Shown: positions 1 to 9,063 of the stretch, piece by piece
Position numbering within the stretch: position 1 is the stretch's first letter
Layout: each line of letters opens with the position of its first letter
Assembly: GCF_000334155.1 (NCBI RefSeq)
Contig: NZ_ANNK01000076.1
Location: forward strand, 26,170-90,169
Origin: Halalkalibacterium ligniniphilum
GTDB taxonomy: Bacteria; Bacillota; Bacilli; Bacillales; Bacillaceae_D
DNA: 64,000 nt
Direction of reading: 5' to 3'
Made by a program: the position numbers and the translations under genes
Notes under the pieces: generated by a model
What the model was told of the DNA's origin: nothing
Database searches by the model: none
What the model saw: the letters and a program-made list of their open reading frames with translations, nothing else

Positions 1-1290
1 GCAAGACTTTTAGCTAGACTCGGAGCAAGCGTCACAGTCAATGATCAAAAGCCATATGAAGAAAATGAACAAGCTCAAGCCCTTGAAAAAGAGGGGATTT
101 CAGTTGTTTGTGGTGGGCACCCATTATCACTACTCGAACAAGGCTTTAACCTGATTGTTAAAAATCCTGGTATCCCATATCATAACCCTCTTATTGTTGA
201 AGCGGAAAAGAGGAGCATTCCAATCGTCACAGAAATTGAAATTGCTTCTAGAATTAGCGAAGCGGAGATCGTTGCCATAACGGGTTCAAATGGAAAAACA
301 ACGACGACAACATTAGCAGTGGACATGCTAAAAGGGAGTAAAAGGGATCCGTTAGTCGCTGGGAACATTGGTACAGTCGCTTGTGCAGTTGCAGAGAAGG
401 CGACTGCTGAGCAATTAATTGTGATGGAAGTATCGAGCTTTCAACTGATGGGGACGATCCATTTTCACCCGAAAGTAGCAGTGCTTCTCAATTTATTTGA
501 TGCCCATCTCGATTATCATGGGACGAAGGAACATTATATTAAGGCGAAGAAGAAAATCTTCGAAAACCTTGGGAAAGACGACTATTTTGTCTATAATGCG
601 GATGATCCGATCGTACGTGAGCTTGCTCGTGAGGCAAAGGCTCAGCTTGTTCCATTTTCAACGACGAATAGCCATTTGGAAGGAGCTTATTTGAAGCATG
701 GGCAACTCTTCTTTAAAGAAGAACCGATTATTCATGTGGACGATATTGTGCTTCCTGGGAGTCATAACCTTGAAAACATCCTAGCAGCCATTGCAGCAAC
801 CAAGTTAATGGGGGCCGCAACTGAGCAAATTCAGCATGTGTTAAAGACGTTTTCAGGTGTTAAGCACCGTCTTCAATTTGTTGGGACGAAGCTTGAAAGA
901 CGGTGGTACAATGATTCGAAGGCGACAAATATTTTAGCATCACAAAAAGCCCTTTCAGCGTTTGAACAACCAGTTATTTTGTTAGCTGGTGGTCTCGACC
1001 GTGGGAATGAGTTTGATGAACTAATTCCTTCCCTAAGAGGTGTGAAGGCGGTTGTGGCGTTTGGAGAAACAAAGCATAAGATTGCCCAGGCAGCAAAAGA
1101 AGCAGGTGTCAAAGCTATCCAATTTGCTGAAAGAGTTGAGGATGGGGTGCTAGAGGCTTACAAGCTTTCCGAACAAAGCGATGTGATTTTACTCTCGCCA
1201 GCATGTGCGAGCTGGGATCAATATCGAACATTTGAAGAACGGGGCGACTCATTTATTCACGCAATTGAAAAGCTTGCAAGAAGCGAATAA
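1..1290 (+). CDS. murD: UDP-N-acetylmuramoylalanine-D-glutamate ligase MurD (5' end cut by the window)
   Basis: Cytoplasmic Mur ligase that adds D-glutamate to UDP-MurNAc-L-Ala in peptidoglycan synthesis. The frame is open from base 1, and 429 residues are present against about 451 in B. subtilis, so roughly the first 20 residues lie outside the window. The ATP-binding loop TGSNGKTTT is at about residues 94-102. The central-domain HLDYHG motif and the C-terminal DRGNEFDEL and LLSPACASWDQ motifs of MurD follow. It precedes spoVE and murG, the standard dcw order. The identification is secure; only the start is missing. Confidence 0.97.
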   Translation, partial: ARLLARLGASVTVNDQKPYEENEQAQALEKEGISVVCGGHPLSLLEQGFNLIVKNPGIPYHNPLIVEAEKRSIPIVTEIEIASRISEAEIVAITGSNGKTTTTTLAVDMLKGSKRDPLVAGNIGTVACAVAEKATAEQLIVMEVSSFQLMGTIHFHPKVAVLLNLFDAHLDYHGTKEHYIKAKKKIFENLGKDDYFVYNADDPIVRELAREAKAQLVPFSTTNSHLEGAYLKHGQLFFKEEPIIHVDDIVLPGSHNLENILAAIAATKLMGAATEQIQHVLKTFSGVKHRLQFVGTKLERRWYNDSKATNILASQKALSAFEQPVILLAGGLDRGNEFDELIPSLRGVKAVVAFGETKHKIAQAAKEAGVKAIQFAERVEDGVLEAYKLSEQSDVILLSPACASWDQYRTFEERGDSFIHAIEKLARSE

Positions 1291-1367
1291 GGACATGTTT
1301 TGTTCGTCCGGTGCATACGTTTAGGTATAACGAAGCAATTCACTTCGTAACAAAAGAGGTGTTCTAC

Positions 1368-2471
1368 GTGCCAAAAACAAAAATTGCACCGGATTATCTA
1401 TTGTTGACTGCTACAATCATGCTTTTGATTGTAGGAATGGTCATGGTCTATAGTGCAAGCGCAGCATGGGCAGCTTATCGCTTTGATGATGCCTTTTTCT
1501 TTGCGAAACGTCAGCTTTTTTTTGCAGGAATGGGTGTTGTAGCCATGCTTTTGATTATGAACGTAGATTATTGGGTATGGCGTGCGTGGGCGAAAGTGAT
1601 TTTAATCATTTGTTTTATTTTACTTGTGATTGTCTTGATTCCAGGTGTAGGTCTCGTACGAGGAGGGGCGCAAAGCTGGCTAGGCGTTGGTGCGTTTTCC
1701 ATTCAACCATCTGAATTTATGAAAATGGCCATGATCTTTTTTTTAGCAAAATATCTTTCAGAGAACCAAAAAAAAATTAGTTCTTTCAAAAAAGGATTAA
1801 TGCCATCTTTATCCCTCGTTATGCTGGCGTTTGGCATGATCATGCTACAGCCAGACCTTGGAACAGGGGCGGTAATGGTCGGAACATGTGTGGCTATGCT
1901 CTTCGTGGCAGGCGCAAGAATCAGTCATTTTATGGGCTTGGCATTAATTGGAGTCGCTGGATTCATTGGACTGATTGCATCAGCACCATATCGAATCAAA
2001 CGTATTACCTCTTTTTTAGACCCTTGGTCTGATCCTCTTGGTAGTGGTTTTCAAATCATTCAATCTCTTTATGCGATCGGTCCAGGTGGATTAATGGGCC
2101 TTGGTTTAGGAGAAAGTCGGCAAAAGTATTTTTACTTACCTGAACCACAAACGGACTTCATTTTTGCTATTTTGTCAGAGGAGCTTGGGTTTATTGGAGG
2201 GTCCCTTGTTTTGATTCTTTTTAGTATCCTCCTTTGGAGAGGGGTACGCATTGCACTTTGTGCTCCTGACTTGTTCGGCAGCTTTCTTGCAGTGGGAATC
2301 ATTGCTATGGTTGCGATTCAGGTGATGATTAATATAGGGGTAGTAACAGGGCTTATGCCTATAACGGGCATCACTCTTCCCCTATTAAGTTATGGAGGTT
2401 CAAGCTTAACATTAATGCTCGTCTCACTCGGTGTGCTTTTGAACATTAGCCGTTATAGCCGAATTGGCTAG
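1368..2471 (+). CDS. spoVE: Stage V sporulation protein E, SEDS-family peptidoglycan polymerase
   Basis: Integral membrane SEDS protein (FtsW/RodA/SpoVE family) needed for spore cortex synthesis. I place the start at GTG 1368, preceded by AAGAGGTG; this gives 367 residues, against 366 in B. subtilis, and removes an unconserved 19-residue extension from GTG 1311. About ten hydrophobic segments are visible. Conserved SEDS stretches include VYSASA near the N-terminus, QPSEFMK, QPDLGT and the C-terminal GITLPLLSYGGSS. Its position between murD and murG identifies it as spoVE rather than ftsW. A rho-independent terminator follows, so murG probably has its own promoter. Confidence 0.95.
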   Translation: MPKTKIAPDYLLLTATIMLLIVGMVMVYSASAAWAAYRFDDAFFFAKRQLFFAGMGVVAMLLIMNVDYWVWRAWAKVILIICFILLVIVLIPGVGLVRGGAQSWLGVGAFSIQPSEFMKMAMIFFLAKYLSENQKKISSFKKGLMPSLSLVMLAFGMIMLQPDLGTGAVMVGTCVAMLFVAGARISHFMGLALIGVAGFIGLIASAPYRIKRITSFLDPWSDPLGSGFQIIQSLYAIGPGGLMGLGLGESRQKYFYLPEPQTDFIFAILSEELGFIGGSLVLILFSILLWRGVRIALCAPDLFGSFLAVGIIAMVAIQVMINIGVVTGLMPITGITLPLLSYGGSSLTLMLVSLGVLLNISRYSRIG

Positions 2472-2491
2472 CTGTTCGTACTGACATGGAC

Positions 2492-2527
2492 AAGGTCGAA
2501 TGAGTTATGCTCATCCGGCCTTATTTT
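2492..2527 (+). terminator. Intrinsic terminator after spoVE
   Basis: An imperfect stem pairs AAGGTCGAATGAG with CTCATCCGGCCTT around a TTATG loop and runs into ATTTTTC. It separates the murD-spoVE unit from murG. The remaining 230 bases up to murG hold no recognisable gene and no convincing SigA promoter. Confidence 0.75.
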
Positions 2528-2757
2528 TCTGTGAAAAGGGGCGAAGCTTCCGTTCAGTTGATGAAACCAATTTTCCAAGTGGGAAGAGCTATTCAATCAT
2601 GTAGGTTTCTGTAATAAAGAGTGCGTTACTCAAAAACATACATTTTCTTTTAGGAAAGCTTTAGCATTTCACATTTTTACACTAGCATATCTGCTCTATG
2701 TCTATAAACGAAGCGGTGAACATGGTAAAATAATAGGGAGAGAAGGTGGATTTAACA

Positions 2758-3870
2758 ATGAAGGTCGTAGTTAGTGGTGGCGGAACAGGTGGACATATTT
2801 ACCCTGCCTTAGCGTTAATTAAAAAAATGAAGAAAAACAACCCGGATGTAGAGGTTCTTTATATTGGTACAGAGCGAGGACTTGAGCATGATCTCGTCCC
2901 GAGAGAGAACATCGAATTTGAAACGATACATATTACGGGATTCAGAAGAAAACTGTCAATAGAGAATGCGAAAACGATTTTCCGTTTTATGAAAGGGGTA
3001 GCGAAAACAAAAAAGCTTCTCCGCTCCTTTCAGCCAGACATCGTGATTGGAACAGGAGGGTATGTATGCGGGCCTGTTGTCTATGCGGCGGCAAAGCTAA
3101 ACATTCCGACTGTTATTCATGAACAAAACAGTGTTCCTGGATTAACCAATAAGTTCTTAAGCCGGTATGTGGATAAGGTGGCGATCTGTTTTAAAGAAGC
3201 AGAGGCCTTTTTTCCGAAAAATAAGGTTGTCTTTACAGGGAACCCTCGAGCTTCTGAAGTGGTTGGTGTTGATCGGGAAGAAGGAAGACGAGCTTTGCGT
3301 CTAGATAAAGATAGAAAAACCGTTTTGATTGTTGGTGGAAGTAGAGGGGCAAAGCCGATAAATGATGCGTTCTTAGAAACATTAGAGGATGTTAGCAAGC
3401 GTTCCTATCAATTTATTTATGTAACGGGAAATGTCCATTATGATACGGTAATGGATAAGGTAAAGAAGCATGGAAGCCCTGAAAATGTGACGATCCTGCC
3501 TTTTGTTCATAACATGCCTGAAGTTCTTGCTGCAGTCGATTTGATTGTATGTCGTGCTGGTGCTACAACATTGGCGGAAATTACTGCATTAGGATTACCG
3601 AGTATTCTCATCCCTAGTCCATATGTGACAAACAACCATCAAGAAAAAAACGCACGTGCCTTGAGTTCAAATCAAGCAGCGGTAGTACGACTTGAATCAG
3701 AGCTAACTGGTCAAAGGCTTTTGAGCGATATTGATGAAATCCTCATTGATGAAAAGAAATGGGAAGCGATGCGCGAGGCTTCGAAAAAGCTCGGTGTCCC
3801 AGATGCTGCAAAGAGACTCTATGCTCTTTTGCAAGATGTATCACATTCGTCTAAAGGGCGCATAAGATAA
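2758..3870 (+). CDS. murG: MurG, lipid II-forming N-acetylglucosaminyltransferase
   Basis: Peripheral membrane GT28 glycosyltransferase that converts lipid I to lipid II. Start ATG 2758 is preceded by AAGGTGG; the upstream in-frame GTG 2746 lies within that ribosome-binding site. The product has 370 residues, against 363 in B. subtilis. The N-terminal glycine-rich loop [13 protein letters not shown] is at about residues 7-19. IHEQNSVPG and the C-terminal donor-site motifs [11 protein letters not shown] and NHQEKNA are all present. It is followed closely by murB. Confidence 0.97.
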   Translation: MKVVVSGGGTGGHIYPALALIKKMKKNNPDVEVLYIGTERGLEHDLVPRENIEFETIHITGFRRKLSIENAKTIFRFMKGVAKTKKLLRSFQPDIVIGTGGYVCGPVVYAAAKLNIPTVIHEQNSVPGLTNKFLSRYVDKVAICFKEAEAFFPKNKVVFTGNPRASEVVGVDREEGRRALRLDKDRKTVLIVGGSRGAKPINDAFLETLEDVSKRSYQFIYVTGNVHYDTVMDKVKKHGSPENVTILPFVHNMPEVLAAVDLIVCRAGATTLAEITALGLPSILIPSPYVTNNHQEKNARALSSNQAAVVRLESELTGQRLLSDIDEILIDEKKWEAMREASKKLGVPDAAKRLYALLQDVSHSSKGRIR

Positions 3871-3916
3871 AAATTAGCAGCCTAGATTGTGCACAAGAGA
3901 AAAGAGGTCGATTATT

Positions 3917-4822
3917 GTGAAACAAGTGATAGAAGCATTAAGAGAAGCCAATGTCGGCGACGTACGTTTAAATGAGCCACTTTCAAATCATACGACGTGG
4001 AAAATCGGAGGACCTGCCGATCTCTTTATCGTACCAAAAAATATTGAAGGGCTTGTCGAGTCAATGAATGTGTTGGATGCAAATAAGATTCCATGGAGGG
4101 CCATTGGTCGAGGTTCGAATTTGCTTGTTGCTGATGGTGGAATTGAAGGTGCTGTTATTAAGCTTGACAAAGGTCTTGATGAGCTTGAGATCGATGGAGA
4201 AGAAATACGTGTTGGTGGAGGATATCCGTTAATTAAGCTTGCGACAGTCATAAGCCGCGAGGGGTTATCAGGGCTTGAATTTGCAGGTGGGATTCCTGGT
4301 TCGGTTGGAGGAGCCGTTTTCATGAATGCGGGTGCTCATGGATCGGATATATCAAAAATCTTAACAAAAGCAAAAATCCTTTTTCAAAATGGGAGACTTG
4401 AGTGGCTGACAAACGAAGAGCTTGAGTTTTCATATCGCACGTCTCGTTTACAAACGGAAAAAGGAATTTGTGTGGAAGCAGTCTTTCAGTTGGAGCGTGG
4501 GGATCAAGAAGTGATCAAACAGGAATTGCAAAAAAACAAAGACTATCGACGTCAGTCACAACCATGGAATTACCCTACATGTGGAAGTGTTTTTCGGAAT
4601 CCGCTCCCTCATTATGCTGGACAACTTATTGAGAAAGCGGGATTGAAAGGACATCGAATTGGAGGAGCGCAAATCTCTGATATGCATGCAAACTTTATCG
4701 TTAACGTAGGAAACGCAAAAGCACAAGATGTTCTAGCTTTAATTAATCACGTAAAGGCAACGATTTATGAAGCATTTCACGTTCAGATGGAAACGGAAGT
4801 TGAGATCATTGGTAGGCAATGA
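3917..4822 (+). CDS. murB: UDP-N-acetylenolpyruvoylglucosamine reductase MurB
   Basis: FAD-dependent cytoplasmic enzyme that reduces UDP-GlcNAc-enolpyruvate to UDP-MurNAc. I chose GTG 3917, 7 bases after AAAGAGGT, because it gives 301 residues (B. subtilis MurB has 303); GTG 3887 would add ten unconserved residues. The FAD-binding GRGSNLLV and [16 protein letters not shown] motifs are clear. The short type-II-like arrangement and the catalytic region TCGSVFRNP are also clear. It lies between murG and divIB as in other Bacillaceae. Confidence 0.96.
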   Translation: MKQVIEALREANVGDVRLNEPLSNHTTWKIGGPADLFIVPKNIEGLVESMNVLDANKIPWRAIGRGSNLLVADGGIEGAVIKLDKGLDELEIDGEEIRVGGGYPLIKLATVISREGLSGLEFAGGIPGSVGGAVFMNAGAHGSDISKILTKAKILFQNGRLEWLTNEELEFSYRTSRLQTEKGICVEAVFQLERGDQEVIKQELQKNKDYRRQSQPWNYPTCGSVFRNPLPHYAGQLIEKAGLKGHRIGGAQISDMHANFIVNVGNAKAQDVLALINHVKATIYEAFHVQMETEVEIIGRQ

Positions 4823-4882
4823 AAGGATAAATCATTAACGGATAACGTTTGTATGATGCAAAAGTAAAAACGGAGATAGGAT

Positions 4883-4919
4883 TTTGACCCTTTCGTCGAA
4901 CAGTATAAAGTGGGTCAAA
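4883..4919. repeat. Perfect 8-bp inverted repeat upstream of divIB
   Basis: TTTGACCC (4883-4890) and GGGTCAAA (4912-4919) are perfect inverted arms separated by 21 bases; TTT and AAA inside the arms could extend pairing with a 2-base bulge. No T-run follows, so it is not a standard terminator. It lies in the 140-base murB-divIB gap, the only sizeable gap between murG and ftsA genes. It could be a protein-binding site or an mRNA processing hairpin. Confidence 0.5.
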
Positions 4920-4962
4920 CAAGAGCTATTACATGTAAATGATACAAGGTGGAGGAAAGATC

Positions 4963-5751
4963 ATGGGAGATGAGAAAGTAGTTACAATAAATGAGCGAAT
5001 TCCTTCGTTGAAGGAACAACGGAAACAGAGGGCAAATCGCAGGCTCATCTTCTTTTTATCATTCTTTTTTATCTTGCTTGTTATGGTCATTTACTTTCAA
5101 TCGCCTTTTAGCCAAATACAAGAAATCCAAGTGAGGGGAAATCACTTTGTTGCAGATGAACGGGTGATCGAAGCGAGTCAGATTGACAAAGGGACAAGCA
5201 TCTGGAACCTTCAAAAGGAGCAATTTGCGGAAAACATCCTCAATTTGGATGAAATCGCATCCGTTGAGATTGAGCGAAGCTTGCCAACAACAATCATTAT
5301 TCATGTCGAAGAGCATAGCAGGGTCGCTTATTTATTTCAAGATAGTAAATATTTTCCTATCTTAGAAACGGGTCAATTTTTAGCGGAGCTCCCACGACAC
5401 CATGTGCCAGCCGATGCACCGATTTTGATGAATTGGGAGCAAGGAGCACCTGTGGCGGAGCTTGCAGCTGAGCTCACTAAGCTGTCTGATCGGATGATTC
5501 AACGGATTTCAGAAATCTATCATACACCAACGGATTTTGATCCACTCATGATCACATTGTATATGAATGATGGTTTTGAAGTACAGTCAACGATTCGGGA
5601 TTTTGCTGAAAATATCGCGCCTTATCCAACAATCGTCCGAGAGTTGGATCCAACAGTGAAAGGCGTATTGCATCTGAAAATGACGCCTTACTTCGAGGCA
5701 CTTGAGGAAAATGACAGCGAAGGGGATGTGGACGTTGAAGGTGAGCAGTAA
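4963..5751 (+). CDS. divIB: Cell-division protein DivIB (FtsQ)
   Basis: Bitopic membrane protein of the divisome that partners with DivIC and FtsL. Start ATG 4963 follows GGTGGAGGAAAG; the product has 262 residues (263 in B. subtilis). A basic cytoplasmic tail of about 35 residues is followed by one membrane segment at about residues 34-53 (RLIFFLSFFFILLVMVIYF). The extracellular POTRA-type region begins IQEIQVRGNHFV. The acidic C-terminal tail overlaps the start of ylxW by 17 bases, implying translational coupling. Confidence 0.93.
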   Translation: MGDEKVVTINERIPSLKEQRKQRANRRLIFFLSFFFILLVMVIYFQSPFSQIQEIQVRGNHFVADERVIEASQIDKGTSIWNLQKEQFAENILNLDEIASVEIERSLPTTIIIHVEEHSRVAYLFQDSKYFPILETGQFLAELPRHHVPADAPILMNWEQGAPVAELAAELTKLSDRMIQRISEIYHTPTDFDPLMITLYMNDGFEVQSTIRDFAENIAPYPTIVRELDPTVKGVLHLKMTPYFEALEENDSEGDVDVEGEQ

Positions 5752-6451
5752 ACACGTTCTCTTATCACTTGTCTTATTAGTTACAGGATTTATACTTGCC
5801 TTAAGCTATGAATTAGCGAGAGAGCAAATTGTTCAGTCATCGCCTGGTGACGACCGTCAATGGCATTATGAAGATGAGCTTCGTAATAAAATCATTTTAG
5901 AACAGACGGTTAATCGGTCGCTTGAAGAAGAGTTGCGTGGCTATCAAACACAGGTGAGAGAGATGGAAGAGAAAATTGCAGAAGTCGATGAACTGACAGA
6001 ATTGCGAACAACCAATTTATTAGATGATGTGGAACGTCTTCGTAAAATCGTCGGAGCAGTACAGGTAAAAGGTCCCGGAATTGAAATTTCTTTATCCGAT
6101 AGTTCCTATATCCCAGAAGGCGAGAATCCAAACAATTACATCGTACATGAACAGCATGTTCAAAAAGTAGTGGACGAGCTATTAGTAGCAGGGGCTGAAG
6201 CCATTGCCATTAATGGCTATCGAATTTCGCATCAATCCTATATTCAGTGTATCGGACCAGTCATTATGGTGGACGGAAATCAATCCTACGCACCGTTTAC
6301 CATCTCTGCTATCGGCGACCCTGACATATTAGGAAAATCAATCACGTTTCCTGGTGGTGTCCATGATCAACTGATTAACGATGAAATTGTTGTGAAATTG
6401 GATACGAAGGAATCGATTGAGCTTGCCCCTTATTTAGCAGAGAGAGGGTGA
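5735..6451 (+). CDS. ylxW: DUF881 family protein YlxW
   Basis: Member of the DUF881 family found in pairs between divIB and sbp; its molecular role is not established. The best start is TTG 5735, about 9 bases after AAGGGG, inside the 3' end of divIB, giving 238 residues. A single N-terminal membrane segment (VLLSLVLLVTGFILALSY) precedes a coiled-coil region rich in Glu, Arg and Gln at about residues 40-90. The DUF881 domain follows, with the VKGPGIEISL stretch. GTG 5741 is a possible alternative start. Confidence 0.85.
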   Translation: MKVSSKHVLLSLVLLVTGFILALSYELAREQIVQSSPGDDRQWHYEDELRNKIILEQTVNRSLEEELRGYQTQVREMEEKIAEVDELTELRTTNLLDDVERLRKIVGAVQVKGPGIEISLSDSSYIPEGENPNNYIVHEQHVQKVVDELLVAGAEAIAINGYRISHQSYIQCIGPVIMVDGNQSYAPFTISAIGDPDILGKSITFPGGVHDQLINDEIVVKLDTKESIELAPYLAERG

Positions 6452-6455
6452 GGCG

Positions 6456-7160
6456 ATGAATCGGATTTGGATTTTTACTTGCGTGACATTTGTGATTGGA
6501 TTTATGCTAGCGATTCAATTTCAAACAACGAACGAGCCGGTGATTCGAGATACGCGTGATGTTAGAGAGCTTCGTCAAGAGCTTCGTCAAGAACAAGAAA
6601 GAACCCAACAGCTTGCAGATGAAATTGAAAAAACAAAATCCCTTCTTTATCAATATCAATCTTCTCTTGAAGATCGGAGAGAGGTCGAGCATGTTCTTGA
6701 GCAGCAAATCGACCAGCTCCGCGAAGAGGCTGGTTTAACTGAAAAGACAGGGGAAGGGATAATCATTACCATCAAACCCCTTTTAAACGATCAATTTTTT
6801 GGACAATCAAGACAAGTGGTTTCGCCAATCTTGTTACGGTTGTTAATAAATGAATTAAATATTTATAAAGCGAAAGAAATTGCCATAGGGAATGAGCGTA
6901 TTGTTGCCACATCAACTTTTCGTGAAGTGAATGGCGGAACCCAAGTCAATACCCGAAGGCTACCACCGCTGCCAATAGAAGTGAAAGTACTCAGTGATGA
7001 TCCAGAACGTCTTCGTGATTATATGGTCGTCTCTGAATCAGTTGAGTATGCTGAAATTGAAGGATTACAGCTTACGATTGAAACAGTAGAAGAGTTGACG
7101 CTACCAGCGTATGATCAAACGCCTCGGGTGCGTTTTATGGAGGAAGTAAAGGAGGACTAA
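6456..7160 (+). CDS. ylxX: DUF881 family protein YlxX
   Basis: Second DUF881 protein of the division cluster, 234 residues, starting at ATG 6456 four bases after the ylxW stop and preceded by GAGGCG. It has the same layout as YlxW: an N-terminal membrane segment (WIFTCVTFVIGFMLAIQF), a coiled coil at about residues 35-90, then an extracytoplasmic domain containing TGEGIIITI. It probably arose by duplication of its neighbour. Function is unknown beyond its conserved place next to division genes. Confidence 0.87.
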   Translation: MNRIWIFTCVTFVIGFMLAIQFQTTNEPVIRDTRDVRELRQELRQEQERTQQLADEIEKTKSLLYQYQSSLEDRREVEHVLEQQIDQLREEAGLTEKTGEGIIITIKPLLNDQFFGQSRQVVSPILLRLLINELNIYKAKEIAIGNERIVATSTFREVNGGTQVNTRRLPPLPIEVKVLSDDPERLRDYMVVSESVEYAEIEGLQLTIETVEELTLPAYDQTPRVRFMEEVKED

Positions 7161-7167
7161 AGCGTTT

Positions 7168-7533
7168 ATGTGGTTGCCGTTGCTTGGGTTACTAATCGGG
7201 ATTATTCTAGGTCTATTTACCGAATTTCGCGTACCAAATGAGTATACAAACTACTTATCAATTGCCGTTTTAGCAGCGCTTGATACGCTATTTGGTGGGA
7301 TTCGTGCACAACTTCAAGAGACGTTTGACTCAAATGTGTTTTTATCGGGCTTCTTTTTTAACATTTTGTTAGCAGCAGGTTTGGCTTTTCTAGGCGTGCA
7401 TCTTGGTGTAGACTTATACCTAGCAGCAATCTTTGCATTTGGCGTTCGTCTTTTTAACAATATAGCAGTGATCCGCCGAATGTTGTTGTCTAAGTGGCAA
7501 GAAAAAAGAGACGAGAGCAAAGCACAAAGCTAA
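7168..7533 (+). CDS. sbp: Small basic membrane protein Sbp (DUF1290)
   Basis: 121 residues, the same length as B. subtilis Sbp, starting at ATG 7168 just after AGGAGG at the ylxX end. Four hydrophobic segments are visible, including LLGLLIGIILGLF and FFFNILLAAGLAFLGV. The conserved YLSIAVLAALDTLFGG stretch lies between the first two, and the C-terminal tail is charged. It closes the divIB-ylxW-ylxX-sbp unit before the ftsA promoter region. The biochemical role is unknown. Confidence 0.9.
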   Translation: MWLPLLGLLIGIILGLFTEFRVPNEYTNYLSIAVLAALDTLFGGIRAQLQETFDSNVFLSGFFFNILLAAGLAFLGVHLGVDLYLAAIFAFGVRLFNNIAVIRRMLLSKWQEKRDESKAQS

Positions 7534-7575
7534 TAGAGAAGTTGCCGGCATAATTGCAATAAAACGTGTAAAAAA

Positions 7576-7605
7576 AGAGGAATCTTCGGTTTTGAAGAGG
7601 AATAG
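7576..7605 (+). promoter_or_regulatory. Candidate SigH promoter for ftsAZ
   Basis: AGAGGAATC (7576-7584) and GAGGAATAG (7597-7605) are separated by 12 bases. They match the SigH consensus (RNAGGAWWW, 11-12 bases, RNNGAATWW) at all but the last position of each box. B. subtilis ftsAZ is known to have a SigH promoter here. A weaker SigA-like pair, TTGTTG (7614) and a TTAAAT/TAAATG region (7636-7642), lies just downstream. Confidence 0.6.
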
Positions 7606-7743
7606 CGTGTTTTTTGTTGAAATAAGTGTAAGTAGTTAAATGAAAAGAAGGAAAAACGATATCACGAAAGCATCGCACAATTCGTACAAGGATAAATGAC
7701 AAAAAATCGAAGCGCGAATGAAACTAGGGGGAGGTGCCGTAGA

Positions 7744-9024
7744 ATGAACAGCAGTGAAATTTATGTTAGTCTTGACATCGGTACATCCAATGTTCGTATT
7801 ATCATTGGAGAAATCACAAATGGAACGATAAATATCATTGGTGTGGGAAATGCGAAGTCAAGAGGAATCAAAAAAGGCTCGATTGTTGACATTGATGAAA
7901 CTGTTCAGTCGATTCGTCGAGCAGTGGAGCAAGCTGAGCGAATGGTCGGTCTTTCGATCAAACAGGTCATTGTTGGAGTCAATGGAAATCACGTTCAACT
8001 TCAACCTTGCCATGGAGTTGTTGCTGTTTCAAGTCCAGACCGTGAAATTGGAGATGAGGACATTGCACGTGTGATTGACGCTGCGCAAGTCGTTTCGATT
8101 CCACCTGAGCGGGAAATCATTGACGTCATACCAAAGCAATTTATTGTGGATGGCCTTGATGAAATTAACGATCCGAGAGGAATGATCGGTGTTCGTTTAG
8201 AAATGGAAGGAACCATTATCACTGGTTCAAAAACGATTTTACATAACTTACTTCGTTGTGTGGAGCGTGCAGGGCTGCAAATTGCCGATATTTGTCTACA
8301 GCCACTAGCGTCTGGTGAAGTCGCTGTGTCAAAAGATGAAAAAAGTTTAGGTGTCTGTCTCGTTGATATTGGAGGCGGTTCAATCACCCTTTCTGCATTT
8401 GAACAAGGCACATTGCAATCGACTTCCGTCATCCCTGTAGGAGGGGATCACATTTCAAATGACATTGCAGTTGGTCTCCGCATTTCAACGGAAGAAGCGG
8501 AACTGCTGAAAATAAAGTATGGTCATGCATATATTGATGAAGCTTCTGAAGAAGAACAATTTGAGGTGACTGCAATCGGTAGTAATGAAAGAGATTCGTT
8601 CTCTCAATTTGAGCTTGCCCATATTATTGAGCCCCGCATGGAAGAAATGTTTGAATTGATCGCAAAAGAAGCACAGCGTCTTGGCTTTAAGGATTTTCCA
8701 GGTGGGTTTGTTCTAACTGGTGGCACGGCTATGATGCCAGGTGTACTAGAGCTTGCGAAAGAAATGCTAAATACGAATGTCCGTGTCGCAATTCCAGATT
8801 ATATCGGGGTTCGTGAACCGCAGTACACGACAGGAATTGGACTTATCCAATTTGCTTATAAAAATGTAAAGATTCAAGGCAAGGAAGTTGCTGCGTCAGT
8901 TGGAGCCATGGATCACGAGCAAACAGCTCAAAGTAAGAAAAAGGAAAAAGCACCGGCAAAGCCGAAGGAAGGCCCGGGAATGAAATCAAAGGTTAAAAAT
9001 TGGTTTAAAGTTTTCTTTGAATGA
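7744..9024 (+). CDS. ftsA: Cell-division protein FtsA
   Basis: Actin-like ATPase that tethers FtsZ to the membrane. Start ATG 7744 follows GGGGGAGG; 426 residues. Actin-fold motifs are visible: phosphate-1 SLDIGTSNVRI, phosphate-2 VDIGGGS, and the adenosine motif TGGTAMMPG. The C-terminus is a basic amphipathic stretch, KVKNWFKVFFE, matching the membrane-targeting helix of FtsA. It is followed by ftsZ after 39 bases. Confidence 0.97.
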   Translation: MNSSEIYVSLDIGTSNVRIIIGEITNGTINIIGVGNAKSRGIKKGSIVDIDETVQSIRRAVEQAERMVGLSIKQVIVGVNGNHVQLQPCHGVVAVSSPDREIGDEDIARVIDAAQVVSIPPEREIIDVIPKQFIVDGLDEINDPRGMIGVRLEMEGTIITGSKTILHNLLRCVERAGLQIADICLQPLASGEVAVSKDEKSLGVCLVDIGGGSITLSAFEQGTLQSTSVIPVGGDHISNDIAVGLRISTEEAELLKIKYGHAYIDEASEEEQFEVTAIGSNERDSFSQFELAHIIEPRMEEMFELIAKEAQRLGFKDFPGGFVLTGGTAMMPGVLELAKEMLNTNVRVAIPDYIGVREPQYTTGIGLIQFAYKNVKIQGKEVAASVGAMDHEQTAQSKKKEKAPAKPKEGPGMKSKVKNWFKVFFE

Positions 9025-9063
9025 TGGAGATTCGGCATATACGTTTGATTAGGGGGACCTGAC

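Noticed and set aside
8001..8432. Minus-strand frame of 143 codons opposite ftsA
   Set aside because: Shadow of the conserved ftsA coding sequence; Ser/Thr-rich translation typical of antisense frames.
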